Origin: Pseudokineococcus marinus
Lineage (GTDB): Bacteria; Actinomycetota; Actinomycetes; Actinomycetales; Quadrisphaeraceae
Length of the DNA stretch: 64,000 nt
NCBI RefSeq assembly: GCF_037482405.1
Contig: NZ_JBBHZZ010000001.1
Location: 62,001 to 126,000, forward strand
Direction of reading: 5' to 3'
The stretch's first letter is position 1, and each line of letters begins with the position of its first letter. This document shows positions 52,636 to 61,799 of this stretch, piece after piece. The notes under the pieces are model-generated. The model ran no database searches and had not been told where the DNA came from. It was given only the letters and a program-made list of their open reading frames with translations. The position numbers were made by a program, and so were the translations under genes.

Positions 52636-54006
52636 ATGACCGCACGACGACGTGCCCCCCTCGCGCTCGCCGCCATCTCGACGGTCGCCCTCGCCGCCAC
52701 GGCGTGCGGCGGCGCCGGCGGCGGCGGTGGCGGAGCCGGGGGCGGCGACGCCTCCGGCGAGGCCCAGAGCATCAACGTGATCATGGTGAACAACCCGCAG
52801 ATGGAGGACCTGCAGCAGCTCACCGCCGACAACTTCACGGCGGACACGGGCATCCAGGTCAACTTCACCGTCCAGCCCGAGAACGACGTCCGCGCCCAGA
52901 TCGCGCAGGACTTCGCCGCCCAGGCCGGCCAGTACGACGTCGCGACCATCAGCAACTACGAGGTGCCGTTCTTCTCGGAGAACGGCTGGCTCGCCCCGCT
53001 CACCGACTACGCCGAGGGCGACGACGAGTTCGACCAGAGCGACATCCTCGAGCCCATCGCGGCCGGCCTCACCGGTTCGGACGGCGAGCTCTACGCCGAG
53101 CCCTTCTACGGCGAGTCCTCGTTCCTCATGTACCGCACCGACCTCTTCGAGGAGGCCGGGCTGACCATGCCGGAGCAGCCGACGTGGCAGGAGGTCGCCG
53201 ACCTGGCGGCGCAGATCGACGACCCGAGCGGCACCCGCGGCATCTGCCTGCGCGGCCTGCCGGGCTGGGGCCAGGTCTTCGCGCCCCTGACGACGGTGGT
53301 CAACACCTTCGGCGGCACGTGGTTCGACGAGAACTGGGACGCCCAGGTCAACGCGCCGGAGTTCGTCGAGGCCACGCAGTTCTACGTCGACCTCGTGACC
53401 CAGCACGGCGAGGCGGGCGCGGCGCAGGCCGGCTTCACCGAGTGCCTCAACGACATGACGCAGGGCAACGTGGCCATGTGGTACGACGCCACGTCGGCGG
53501 CCGGCTCCCTCGAGGCGGACGGCTCCCCGGTCGCCGGGCAGATCGGCTACGCGCCGGCCCCGGTCGTCGAGACCGACTCCAGCGGCTGGCTCTACAGCTG
53601 GGCCTGGGGCGTGCAGGCGGCGTCGGAGAAGCAGGACGCCGCGTGGGAGTTCATCTCCTGGGCCTCCAGCCAGGAGTACGAGGAGCTCGTCGGCTCCGAG
53701 CTCGGCTGGTCGCGCGTGCCGGCCGGCAAGCGCAGCTCGACCTACGAGAACCAGGACTACCTCGACGTCGCCGGCGCCTTCGCCGAGGCCACCGAGGCGG
53801 CCATCTCCTCGGCCGACCCCAACGACCCGGGCGTGCAGCCGCGGCCGGCGCCGGGCATCCAGTTCGTCGCCATCCCCGAGTTCGCCGACCTCGCCACCGG
53901 CATCTCCGAGGGCATCAGCTCCAACATCGCCGGGCAGGGCTCGGTGCAGGAGACGCTCGACCAGGGCCAGGAGGACGCCCAGGCCGTGGCGGACCGCTAC
54001 AAGTGA
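52636..54006 (+). CDS. ABC sugar/polyol transporter substrate-binding lipoprotein
   Basis: 456 residues. The signal peptide has a lipobox LAATAC, with the mature N-terminus at the first Cys and a Gly-rich linker after it. The family-1 extracellular binding fold is shown by YDVATISNYEVPFFSENGWLAPL and DMTQGNVAMWYDATSAAGSL. Best fit is the sorbitol/mannitol-binding (SmoE-like) group, and the downstream mannitol-type dehydrogenase supports this. It is anchored outside the membrane. Confidence 0.9.
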   Translation: MTARRRAPLALAAISTVALAATACGGAGGGGGGAGGGDASGEAQSINVIMVNNPQMEDLQQLTADNFTADTGIQVNFTVQPENDVRAQIAQDFAAQAGQYDVATISNYEVPFFSENGWLAPLTDYAEGDDEFDQSDILEPIAAGLTGSDGELYAEPFYGESSFLMYRTDLFEEAGLTMPEQPTWQEVADLAAQIDDPSGTRGICLRGLPGWGQVFAPLTTVVNTFGGTWFDENWDAQVNAPEFVEATQFYVDLVTQHGEAGAAQAGFTECLNDMTQGNVAMWYDATSAAGSLEADGSPVAGQIGYAPAPVVETDSSGWLYSWAWGVQAASEKQDAAWEFISWASSQEYEELVGSELGWSRVPAGKRSSTYENQDYLDVAGAFAEATEAAISSADPNDPGVQPRPAPGIQFVAIPEFADLATGISEGISSNIAGQGSVQETLDQGQEDAQAVADRYK

Positions 54007-54024
54007 CCTGACCGGGTCCCGCCC

Positions 54025-54054
54025 GAGCACGTCAGCACCGAGCAGGTCAGCACG
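54025..54054. repeat. 15-bp direct repeat before the hairpin
   Basis: gagcacgtcagcacc and gagcaggtcagcacg lie next to each other with two changes, directly upstream of the hairpin after the binding-protein gene. Confidence 0.7.
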
Positions 54055-54059
54055 CACGA

Positions 54060-54091
54060 GGACCGGCCCCGCCCCGCGGCGGGGCCGGTCC
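54060..54091 (+). terminator. Perfect 14-bp hairpin between binding-protein and permease genes
   Basis: Arms ggaccggccccgcc and ggcggggccggtcc around loop ccgc, 54 bases after the binding-protein stop. It can end or stabilise transcripts so that the binding protein is made in excess over the permeases. Confidence 0.8.
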
Positions 54092-54228
54092 CGCGCCCCC
54101 GTCGACGGGGCGCCCGCGGCCCTCGCCGCCCGGCGACGTCCCCGCCGCCCCGCCCGCCCCGCCCGCACGCACGGGGCACCCGCCGGTCCGAGCCCGCGCC
54201 GGCCCGACTCCCCACCGCAGGAGAGCCC

Positions 54229-55191
54229 ATGAGCGTCAGCGAGACGACCGCAGAGCAGCGGACCGTCCTGCAGGACCCGTCACCGCAGGAGAAGCGCGCC
54301 GCGTCCCGCAAGGCCGGCTGGGTCCGCCGAGCCCCCCTCATGCCGGCGCTGGTCTTCGTCATCATCATGACCCAGCTGCCGTTCGCGACGACCATCGTCA
54401 TCTCGTTCATGAGCTGGAACGCGCTGCGGCCGGACGAGCGCGGCTTCGCCGGCTTCGGCAACTACGCGCAGGTCTTCAGCGACTCGGGCCTGCGGTCGTC
54501 GGTCTTCACGACGATCGTCCTGACGATCGTCGTCGTCGGCGTCAGCCTCGTGCTCGGCCTGCTCATCGCCCTGCTGCTGGACCGCCACTTCTTCGGCCGC
54601 GGCGTCGTCCGCACGATGATGATCGCGCCGTTCCTCGTCGTCCCGGTCGCCGCGGCGCTGCTGTGGAAGCACGCGATCCTCAACCCGAGCTACGGCCTCA
54701 TCAACGGCGTGCTGACGTGGGTGTGGGGCCTGTTCGGCAGCCAGAACCCGCCCCAGGTGGCGTGGCTCACGCAGTTCCCGCTGCTGTCGATCGAGGCGGC
54801 CCTCATCTGGCAGTGGACGCCCTTCATGATGCTCATCCTGCTGGCGGGTCTGCAGAGCCGGCCGGCGGAGGCCTTCGAGGCCGCCAAGATGGACGGCGCG
54901 AGCCCCGTGCAGGCCTTCCGCTACATCACGCTGCCGCACCTGCGCCGCTACATCGAGCTGGGCGCCACCCTCGGCGCCATCTTCATCGTCCAGAACTTCG
55001 ACGCGGTCTTCACGATGACGTCGGGCGCGCTGGGCACGGCCAACCTGCCGTACACCATCTACCAGACCTTCTTCGTGCGGCAGGACTACGGCCTGGCCGC
55101 CGCCCAGGGCGTGATCGTCGTCATCGGCACGATCATCGTGGCGACCTTCGCCCTGCGCTCGGTCTCGTCGCTGCTCAAGGAGGAGAGCTGA
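54229..55191 (+). CDS. ABC sugar/polyol permease (MalF/SmoF-like)
   Basis: 320 residues. Six helices, starting APLMPALVFVIIMTQLPFATTIVIS. The cytoplasmic EAA loop EAFEAAKMDGASPVQAFRYITLPHL contacts the ATPase. It ends 1 base into the start of the second permease (TGATG), so the two are coupled. The preceding segment holds a strong hairpin. Confidence 0.93.
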   Translation: MSVSETTAEQRTVLQDPSPQEKRAASRKAGWVRRAPLMPALVFVIIMTQLPFATTIVISFMSWNALRPDERGFAGFGNYAQVFSDSGLRSSVFTTIVLTIVVVGVSLVLGLLIALLLDRHFFGRGVVRTMMIAPFLVVPVAAALLWKHAILNPSYGLINGVLTWVWGLFGSQNPPQVAWLTQFPLLSIEAALIWQWTPFMMLILLAGLQSRPAEAFEAAKMDGASPVQAFRYITLPHLRRYIELGATLGAIFIVQNFDAVFTMTSGALGTANLPYTIYQTFFVRQDYGLAAAQGVIVVIGTIIVATFALRSVSSLLKEES

Positions 55192-56141
55192 TGACCACCT
55201 CGGGGACGCAGCACCAGTCCGAGCCGGGCAGCGCCCGCCGCACCGGCGCGCAGGAGGTGGCCCCGGCCGCCACCGCCGCCGAGGTCGACGCGGCGCCGCC
55301 GCGCCAGACCTACCGCAAGCACTCGCCGCTCAGCCGCCCCAACCCGCTCTGGGGCGTGCTGGCGTGGGTCGTCGGCCTGCTCTTCGCCTCGCCCGCGCTG
55401 TGGATGGTGCTCACCTCCTTCCACAGCGAGGTCGACGCCGCCACGAACCCGCCGTCGCTCTTCGCCCCCCTGACGCTGGACGGCTACCAGAGCTTCTTCG
55501 GCAACAGCAACGCGTGGCCGGCGCTCATCAACTCGGCGACGGCCTCGGTCGTCTCGACGGTGCTCGTCCTCGTGCTGAGCATCCCGGCGGCCTACGCCCT
55601 GTCGATCCGGCCCGTGAAGAAGTGGTCCGACGTCCTCTTCTTCCTGCTGTCGACGCGCTTCCTGCCGATCGTCGCCGCGGTCCTGCCGCTCTACATCTTC
55701 GCGGTGTGGTCCGGCGCGCTCGACCAGATCGGCCTGCTCATCGCCCTCTACACGGCGATGAACCTGCCCATCGCGGTGTGGATGATGCGCTCGTTCCTCG
55801 CCGAGGTGCCGGTGGAGATGCTCGAGGCGGCGCAGCTCGACGGCGCCGGCCTCATCCGCACGCTGCGCAGCGTCGTCGCCCCGGTGGCCATGCCGGGCAT
55901 CGCCGCGACCGCGCTCATCTGCTTCATCTTCAGCTGGCAGGAGCTGCTGCTCGCCCGGTCGCTCACGGGCGTCGTGGCGGGCACGGCCCCCGTCTTCCTC
56001 ACGAGCTTCGTCACCAGCCAGGGCCTCTTCCTGGCGCAGGTGTCCGCCGCCGCGACGATCGTGTCGCTCCCGGTGCTCCTCGCCGGCTTCGCCGCGCAGG
56101 ACAAGCTCGTCCAGGGCCTCTCGCTCGGCGCCGTGAAGTGA
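55191..56141 (+). CDS. ABC sugar/polyol permease (MalG/SmoG-like)
   Basis: 316 residues with a ~50-residue polar N-terminus, then six helices (WGVLAWVVGLLFASPALWMVL and onward). The EAA loop is EMLEAAQLDGAGLIRTLRSVVAPVAMPG. No ATPase gene follows, so it presumably uses a shared MsiK-type ATPase encoded elsewhere. Confidence 0.93.
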   Translation: MTTSGTQHQSEPGSARRTGAQEVAPAATAAEVDAAPPRQTYRKHSPLSRPNPLWGVLAWVVGLLFASPALWMVLTSFHSEVDAATNPPSLFAPLTLDGYQSFFGNSNAWPALINSATASVVSTVLVLVLSIPAAYALSIRPVKKWSDVLFFLLSTRFLPIVAAVLPLYIFAVWSGALDQIGLLIALYTAMNLPIAVWMMRSFLAEVPVEMLEAAQLDGAGLIRTLRSVVAPVAMPGIAATALICFIFSWQELLLARSLTGVVAGTAPVFLTSFVTSQGLFLAQVSAAATIVSLPVLLAGFAAQDKLVQGLSLGAVK

Positions 56142-56196
56142 GGCGTCCGGCGCCCGAGCCCGGCCCCCCGCTCCCCCACCCCGGAGGTCCTCCGCG

Positions 56197-57705
56197 ATGA
56201 CCGCCCCGACCGCCCTGTCCGCCGACACCCTCGCGTCGCTCGGCGACCGGCTGCCCGTCCCGTCCTACGACCGGGGGGCGGTGAGCACCGGCGTCGTCCA
56301 CTTCGGCGTGGGCGGCTTCCACCGCGCCCACCAGGCGATGTTCCTCGACCGGCTCATGGAGCGCGGCGAGGCGCTGGACTGGGGGATCTGCGGCGTCGGC
56401 GTCCTGCCGGGCGACCGGCGCATGGCGGAGATCATGGCGGCGCAGGACCACCTCTACACGCTCGTGCTCAAGCACCCCGACGGCACGTACGAGCCGCGGG
56501 TGGTCGGCTCGATCCACGACTACCTCTTCGCCCCGGACGACCCCGAGGCCGTGCTCGAGCGGATGGCCGACCCGGCCGTGCGCGTCGTGTCGCTCACGGT
56601 CACCGAGGGCGGCTACCACGTGCACCCGGTGACCGGGGAGCTCGACACCCGCGACCCCCGCCTGCAGGCCGACCTCGCCGGCGACGAGGCCCCGCAGACG
56701 ACGTTCGGCTTCATCACGGAGGCCCTGCGCCGCCGGCGCGAGCGCGGCACCGGGCCCTTCACGGTGATGTCCTGCGACAACATCCAGGGCAACGGCGACG
56801 TCGCGCACCGGATGATCACCGCCTACGCGCGGGCCCGCGAGGAGCGCACGGGCGGGGACCTCGCCGACTGGGTGGAGGCGGAGGTGCCCTTCCCCAACTC
56901 GATGGTCGACCGCATCACGCCGGTGACGACGGACGAGGACCGCGCCGCCGTGGCCGAGCGCCTGGGCGTCGAGGACGCGTGGCCCGTCGTCGCCGAGCCC
57001 TTCGTACAGTGGGTGCTCGAGGACCGCTTCGCCGCCGGGCGTCCTCCGCTGGAGGACGCCGGCGTCCAGGTCGTCGACGACGTCCACCCCTACGAGCTCA
57101 TGAAGCTGCGGCTGCTCAACGCGAGCCACCAGGCGCTGTGCTACCTCGGCCACCTCTCGGGCCACCGCTACGCCCACGAGGTGTGCCAGGAGGAGCTCTT
57201 CGCGCGCTTCCTGCTGGCGTACATGGACGACGAGGCCACCCCGACGCTGGAGCCGGTGCCGGGCGTCGACCTCGACGCCTACAAGCCGGGGCTCGTCGAC
57301 CGCTTCGCCAACCCGGAGGTCCGGGACACCCTCGCCCGCCTGTGCGCCGACTCGAGCAACCGCATCCCCACCTGGCTGCTGCCGGTGGTGCGCGAGAACC
57401 TCGCCGCCGGCCGGTCGGTCGACCACGCCGCGCTCGTCGTCGCGTCGTGGGCGCGGTACGCCGAGGGCGTCGACGAGGACGGGCAGCCCATCGAGGTCGT
57501 CGACGCCGACGCCGAGGGGCGCACCGCCGCGGCGAGGGCCCAGACCGAGGGCGACGACCTCGCCTTCCTGCGCGACGCGGACCTCTTCGGCGACCTCGCC
57601 GAGCAGGAGGCCTTCACGACGCCGTACCGGGCGGCGCTGGCCTCCCTGCACGAGAAGGGCGCCCGCGCGACGCTCGAGGAGCACATGGCGCGCACGCGCG
57701 GCTGA
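56197..57705 (+). CDS. mtlK: Mannitol dehydrogenase family protein
   Basis: 502 residues, the length of long-chain polyol dehydrogenases. N-terminal NAD site: HFGVGGFHRAHQAMFLDRL. Signature Lys303-x4-Asn308-xx-His311 in ELMKLRLLNASHQALCYLGHL. It oxidises mannitol (to fructose) or a related polyol. It starts 55 bases after the permease genes, so the polyol is taken in and oxidised by products of one operon. The exact substrate (mannitol, sorbitol or arabitol) is not certain. Confidence 0.92.
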   Translation: MTAPTALSADTLASLGDRLPVPSYDRGAVSTGVVHFGVGGFHRAHQAMFLDRLMERGEALDWGICGVGVLPGDRRMAEIMAAQDHLYTLVLKHPDGTYEPRVVGSIHDYLFAPDDPEAVLERMADPAVRVVSLTVTEGGYHVHPVTGELDTRDPRLQADLAGDEAPQTTFGFITEALRRRRERGTGPFTVMSCDNIQGNGDVAHRMITAYARAREERTGGDLADWVEAEVPFPNSMVDRITPVTTDEDRAAVAERLGVEDAWPVVAEPFVQWVLEDRFAAGRPPLEDAGVQVVDDVHPYELMKLRLLNASHQALCYLGHLSGHRYAHEVCQEELFARFLLAYMDDEATPTLEPVPGVDLDAYKPGLVDRFANPEVRDTLARLCADSSNRIPTWLLPVVRENLAAGRSVDHAALVVASWARYAEGVDEDGQPIEVVDADAEGRTAAARAQTEGDDLAFLRDADLFGDLAEQEAFTTPYRAALASLHEKGARATLEEHMARTRG

Positions 57706-57721
57706 GCGACCACCGTCGACA

Positions 57722-57746
57722 CCCTCCGTCCCCGTGGGGCGGAGGG
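57722..57746. terminator. Hairpin terminator between convergent operons
   Basis: ccctccg-t-cccc and gggg-cggaggg pair with one bulge around a tiny loop, 16 bases after the dehydrogenase stop. Confidence 0.65.
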
Positions 57747-57778
57747 CGTCGCCGGTCCTGGGCGGAGGCGCCAGCCGC

Positions 57779-57829
57779 CCGACCCGGTGAGCCGTCCGAC
57801 CCGGTGACCCGTCCGGCCCGGTCAGCCGC
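57779..57829. repeat. 17-bp tandem repeat, three copies
   Basis: Units ccgacccggtgagccgt, ccgacccggtgacccgt and a third variant run head to tail and cover the stop codon of the DUF624 gene. The 17-base period shifts the frame between units. Confidence 0.8.
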
Positions 57830-58565
57830 GCCCGTCGCCGGGCGAGGGCTCGAGCGCGAAACGGCAGCCGGCCCACACGACGTACAGCACGGGCGCCGTC
57901 GCGAGCCCCAGCGCCAGGACGGGCGAGGTGGCCACCGCCGTGACGAGCACGCCGAGCGCGGCCAGCGAGGCCGCGGCGAGGTACCAGCGGCGCACGGCGC
58001 GGACGGCCGCGAGCAGGAGCAGGCGGGGCACCGCCACGCCCGCCCAGCGCCCGGCGGGATCCGCCACCGCCACGAGGGCCACCAGACCCGTGACGACGAC
58101 GAGGACGGCGAGGACGACGAGCACGGGGACGGCCACCGCGCCCGCGCGCAGGCCCCAGACGGCGACGACGTCGACGACGAGCACGGCCAGGGCCGCGACC
58201 ACGAGGGCCGCGACGGCGAGCCCGCGGCGCAGACCGCGCCACCAGGCCCGGGCGAAGGCGCGCAGCGGCGCCCCGGGGCCGTCGGCGGCGTGGTCGGCGA
58301 AGGCCCCCGCGGCGCCGACGAGCGCGGGGCCGAGCAGGGGCGCGGTGACGACCAGCGCCGGCCAGGACGCCAGCGGGCGCTCGGAGAGGACCACGAGCAG
58401 GAAGGGCGCCGTGACGACGACGAGCGCCAGGTTCGTCACGAGCGCCAGGTGCGCGAAGCCGAAGAGCGCCGTGAAGACGGTGCCCGCCGTGGCCGCCGGC
58501 CCGCCCGGCTCCGGGGCCGGACCCTGCGGCGGCCCGGCCGACCGGGCCGCCGTCGAGGAGGCCAC
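57822..58565 (-). CDS. DUF624 (YesL-like) membrane protein
   Basis: 247 residues with a GTG start 2 bases after the upstream permease stop. Several helices: TALFGFAHLALVTNLALVVVTAPF, VVTAPLLGPALVGAAGAFADH and three later pairs. YesL-type proteins accompany ABC importers for pectin- or uronate-derived oligosaccharides. Here it ends the operon of the second importer, which supports that substrate class. Molecular role unknown. Confidence 0.8.
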   Translation of the reverse strand: MASSTAARSAGPPQGPAPEPGGPAATAGTVFTALFGFAHLALVTNLALVVVTAPFLLVVLSERPLASWPALVVTAPLLGPALVGAAGAFADHAADGPGAPLRAFARAWWRGLRRGLAVAALVVAALAVLVVDVVAVWGLRAGAVAVPVLVVLAVLVVVTGLVALVAVADPAGRWAGVAVPRLLLLAAVRAVRRWYLAAASLAALGVLVTAVATSPVLALGLATAPVLYVVWAGCRFALEPSPGDGRG

Positions 58566-58567
58566 CG

Positions 58568-59518
58568 TCAGCCCTTCATGCCGCTGGTCGCGATGCCCTC
58601 GACGAAGTACCGCTGCCCCAGCATGAAGATGACGGCGATGGGCAGGACCGAGAGCACCGAGCCCGTCATGATGAGCGCGTAGTCGGCGTTGTACTGGCTG
58701 ACGAAGGTCTTGAGGCCGAGCTGGATGGTCCAGAGGTCGGGGCTGCGCAGGTAGATGAGCGGCCCGAGGTAGTCGTTCCACGTGTTGACGAAGGTGAGCA
58801 GCACGAGGGTGGCGATGGCCGGCACCGACAGCGGCAGCATGATCTTGCGCCAGATGCCGTACTCCGACATGCCGTCGATGCGCGCCGCCTCGCTGAGCTC
58901 CTCGGGGATCGTGTCGTAGAACTGCTTCATGAGGAACACGCCGAAGGCGCTGAACGTCTGCAGCGCGATGATGGCCCAGAGGGTGTCGGAGAGGCCGACG
59001 TCGGACAGCATGATGAACTGCGGGATCATGTAGGCCTGCCACGGCACCGCGATGGTCGCCACGTACAGCAGGAAGAGCGCGTCGCGGCCCGGGAAGCGCA
59101 CGCGCGAGAACCCGTAGGCGGCGAAGCTGCCCGTCAGCACCTGCAGGGTCGTCACCGCGACCGACAGCAGCAGGGTGTTCTTCACCCACGTCAGCAGGTC
59201 CGAGCGCTGGAAGATCTCCACGTAGTTCTGCCAGCGGAAGGTCTCGGGCACCCACTGGATGGGGACGGTGAAGACCTGGTTGTTCTCCTTGAGGCTGGAG
59301 GTCACCATCCAGAAGAAGGGCAGCAGGACGGCGGCCGCGGCGACGGCGAGCACGACGTAGCCGACCGCCCGGCCGACGGTGGTCGCGCGACGGCGCGGGC
59401 CGCGCCGGGGCTGCGGGCCGGGCGACGGCGCCGCCTCCGGCAGCGGCGTCGTGACCGCTCGGCCCCCCTGCTCGGCCCCCTGCTCCTCCAGCGACGTGGC
59501 GCTGCTGCGGCCGGCCAT
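58568..59518 (-). CDS. ABC oligosaccharide permease (MalG-like)
   Basis: 316 residues. A polar ~50-residue N-terminus is followed by six helices (VGYVVLAVAAAAVLLPFFWMV and onward). EAA loop: EELSEAARIDGMSEYGIWRKIMLPLSVP. The ATG overlaps the preceding permease stop by 1 base. It forms the membrane channel with that permease. Confidence 0.94.
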   Translation of the reverse strand: MAGRSSATSLEEQGAEQGGRAVTTPLPEAAPSPGPQPRRGPRRRATTVGRAVGYVVLAVAAAAVLLPFFWMVTSSLKENNQVFTVPIQWVPETFRWQNYVEIFQRSDLLTWVKNTLLLSVAVTTLQVLTGSFAAYGFSRVRFPGRDALFLLYVATIAVPWQAYMIPQFIMLSDVGLSDTLWAIIALQTFSAFGVFLMKQFYDTIPEELSEAARIDGMSEYGIWRKIMLPLSVPAIATLVLLTFVNTWNDYLGPLIYLRSPDLWTIQLGLKTFVSQYNADYALIMTGSVLSVLPIAVIFMLGQRYFVEGIATSGMKG

Positions 59519-60426
59519 CAGGCGTCCCTCCGGCGGTTGATGACGAACTGGACGACGGTGACGAGCACGCACAGGAGGAAGAGCACGATGGAGATCGCCG
59601 AGGCGTAGCCGAACTGGTACTCCTCGAAGCCCTTCTGGAAGATGTACTGGGAGAGCACGAGGGTCGAGCGCCCCGGGCCGCCGTCGGTCAGCACGAGGAT
59701 GAGGTCGAAGACCTTGAGGCTGCCGATGGTGAGGATGACGACGACGAAGAAGGTCGTCGGGCGCAGCCCGGGCAGCGTGACGTTCCGGAAGCGCTGCCAG
59801 GCGCTCGCGCCGTCCACCCGCGCCGCCTCGTAGAGCTCGCGCGGGATGGTCTGCAGGCCGGCGAGGAAGAGGATCATGTAGTAGCCCATCTCGCGCCACA
59901 CGCCGACGACGATGACGGCGGGCATGGACCACTGCGCCGACGTCGTCCAGCCCGGCGGGTCGTCGACGCCGATGCTCGTGAGCACCTGGTTGATGGGCCC
60001 GACCTCGGGGCTGTAGAGCATGTTCCACACCGCGGCGATCGCGACGATGCTCGTGATGTAGGGGAAGAACGCCGCGGTGCGGAAGAAGGCGACCCCGCGC
60101 AGCTTCGTGTTGAGCAGGACGGCGAGCCCCAGCGCCAGCCCGAGCGTCAGCGGGATGTGCAGGGCGCTGTAGTAGAGCGTGTTGAGCAGGGCGACGTGGA
60201 AGCTCCCGTCGCCGACGAGCCGCCGGAAGTTGTCGAGGCCGACGAACGGCGCGGTGCCGAAGGCGTTCCACGACGTGAAGGCGATGTAGAAGAGCGCCAC
60301 GACGGGCACGAGCGTGAGCAGCCCGAAGCCCAGGAAGTTGGGGAGGATGAAGCTCCACCCCGTCACGGAGCGGCGCAGCGCGACCCGCCCCCTGCGACGC
60401 CCGCGCGTCGCCGTCTCGGTCGTCAT
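59518..60426 (-). CDS. ABC oligosaccharide permease (MalF-like)
   Basis: 302 residues, six helices (GWSFILPNFLGFGLLTLVPVVALF and onward). EAA loop: ELYEAARVDGASAWQRFRNVTLPGL. The C-terminus ends in RRRDA next to the second permease start. A hairpin and 74 bases separate it from the binding-protein gene. Confidence 0.94.
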   Translation of the reverse strand: MTTETATRGRRRGRVALRRSVTGWSFILPNFLGFGLLTLVPVVALFYIAFTSWNAFGTAPFVGLDNFRRLVGDGSFHVALLNTLYYSALHIPLTLGLALGLAVLLNTKLRGVAFFRTAAFFPYITSIVAIAAVWNMLYSPEVGPINQVLTSIGVDDPPGWTTSAQWSMPAVIVVGVWREMGYYMILFLAGLQTIPRELYEAARVDGASAWQRFRNVTLPGLRPTTFFVVVILTIGSLKVFDLILVLTDGGPGRSTLVLSQYIFQKGFEEYQFGYASAISIVLFLLCVLVTVVQFVINRRRDA

Positions 60427-60464
60427 CGGGCTCTCCTGGGGTGGGTCGGGCGGTGGCGTGCAGG

Positions 60465-60494
60465 CGTCCCGGGGCGCTCGCGCGCCCCGGGACG
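60465..60494 (-). terminator. Perfect 12-bp hairpin between binding-protein and permease genes
   Basis: Arms cgtcccggggcg and cgccccgggacg around a 6-base loop, 7 bases after the binding-protein stop on the minus strand. It matches in place and type the hairpin in the other ABC operon at 54060. Confidence 0.8.
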
Positions 60495-60500
60495 GGGCGG

Positions 60501-61799
60501 TCAGGAGGTGGGCGCCTCGCTCTCGACGCGGCTGCCCGCCTCCTCCAGCACCGGGTCCACCGGCGAGCTCTCGGACATGATCTCGGTGTGCGCCTCGCCG
60601 AGGATGTTCTGCACCACGGTGGTGGAGACTGAGACGGGGTTCTCGGGCCGCGCCTCGCTCTCGGCGAAGGTGAAGCGGGAGAGGTCGTCGGTCGGCACGC
60701 CCTCGAGGCCGAAGAACGCCTCGGTCACCGCGTCGGACGTGTACGCGGGCGTGATGCCGATCTCGGCGAGGGCGAGGGCGGCCTCCTCGCCGCCCACGAA
60801 GGCGAGGAAGTCCTCCGCGGCAGCGCGCTTCGCGTCGTCCACGGCGGGGTTGAGGCCGATGCCCGTCGGGTCGGCGAAGGTCACCGGGGCGTCGAAGGTC
60901 GAGTCGTCGTACTGGGGCGCCGGGGCGATGCCCCACGAGAACTCGTCGGCCTCGCCGCTCTCCTGCTGGGCGAGCAGGGTGGCCACGTACCAGCTGCCCA
61001 TCGGCATCATGGCGGCCTGCTGCGTGCCGAACTCGGTCTGGTAGGTCAGGGAGCTCGTCGTGGCCGTGCCGAAGCCCACCTGGGCGCCCTCGTCCTGCAG
61101 GCGCAGCGACCGCTCGTAGTAGGGCTCCATGTAGGAGTAGTCGCCGCTCGCGAGGTCGGCGCCCGGGGTCTGCGCCAGCGCGAAGCCCTGGACGGTGGAC
61201 TGCCAGGTGTGCTGGTAGGCGCCGTGCGCGTCGCTGCCGGCGGCGTCGAGGCCGGCCTGCAGGTCGAGGGCCGTCTGCGCGTAGTCGTCCCACGTCCACT
61301 CGCCCGTGGGCTCGGGCACGCCGGCCTGCGCGAAGAGGTCCTTGTTGTAGTAGACGTACCAGGCGTCCTGGCGGTAGGGGATGGCGTAGGTGCCGTCGTC
61401 CACCGCGTAGAAGTCGAGACCGGCGGTGCTGTCGTCGTAGGTGGACGCCACCTCGCTGAGGTCCGCCAGCTGCGCGCCGCTCTGGTACGTGTAGAAGTTC
61501 TTGAGGTTCTTCTGCACGTACAGGTCGGGGGCCGTGCCGGCCGCCAGGTCGGTCGTCATCTGCGTGTCGTAGTTGGTGGCGTCGTACTCCTGGACCTCGA
61601 TCGTCACGTCCGGGTCCACCTCGTGGTAGGCGTCCGCGAGGGTCTGGAACTCCGGCGTCGTCGACAGGCTCCAGCCGGCCAGGGTGAGCGTCACCGGGCC
61701 GTCGGCCGGCGCGGCGGCGTCGTCGCCCCCGCCGCAGCCCGCGAGGGCCAGCGCGGCGGCCGTGACGACGCCGACGGCGATGGTGGTCGAGCGCTTCAT
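60501..61799 (-). CDS. ABC oligosaccharide-binding lipoprotein
   Basis: 432 residues from ATG (MKRSTTIAVGVVTAAALALAGC). Lipobox ALAGC; mature protein starts at that Cys. Family-1 extracellular binding fold: VTLTLAGWSLSTTPEFQTLADAYHE, ATNYDTQMTTDLAAGTAPDLYV, PYRQDAWYVYYNKDLFAQAG. Divergence from the lyase gene suggests it binds polysaccharide breakdown products. No upstream in-frame start is plausible, because the preceding region is the promoter. Confidence 0.92.
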   Translation of the reverse strand: MKRSTTIAVGVVTAAALALAGCGGGDDAAAPADGPVTLTLAGWSLSTTPEFQTLADAYHEVDPDVTIEVQEYDATNYDTQMTTDLAAGTAPDLYVQKNLKNFYTYQSGAQLADLSEVASTYDDSTAGLDFYAVDDGTYAIPYRQDAWYVYYNKDLFAQAGVPEPTGEWTWDDYAQTALDLQAGLDAAGSDAHGAYQHTWQSTVQGFALAQTPGADLASGDYSYMEPYYERSLRLQDEGAQVGFGTATTSSLTYQTEFGTQQAAMMPMGSWYVATLLAQQESGEADEFSWGIAPAPQYDDSTFDAPVTFADPTGIGLNPAVDDAKRAAAEDFLAFVGGEEAALALAEIGITPAYTSDAVTEAFFGLEGVPTDDLSRFTFAESEARPENPVSVSTTVVQNILGEAHTEIMSESSPVDPVLEEAGSRVESEAPTS

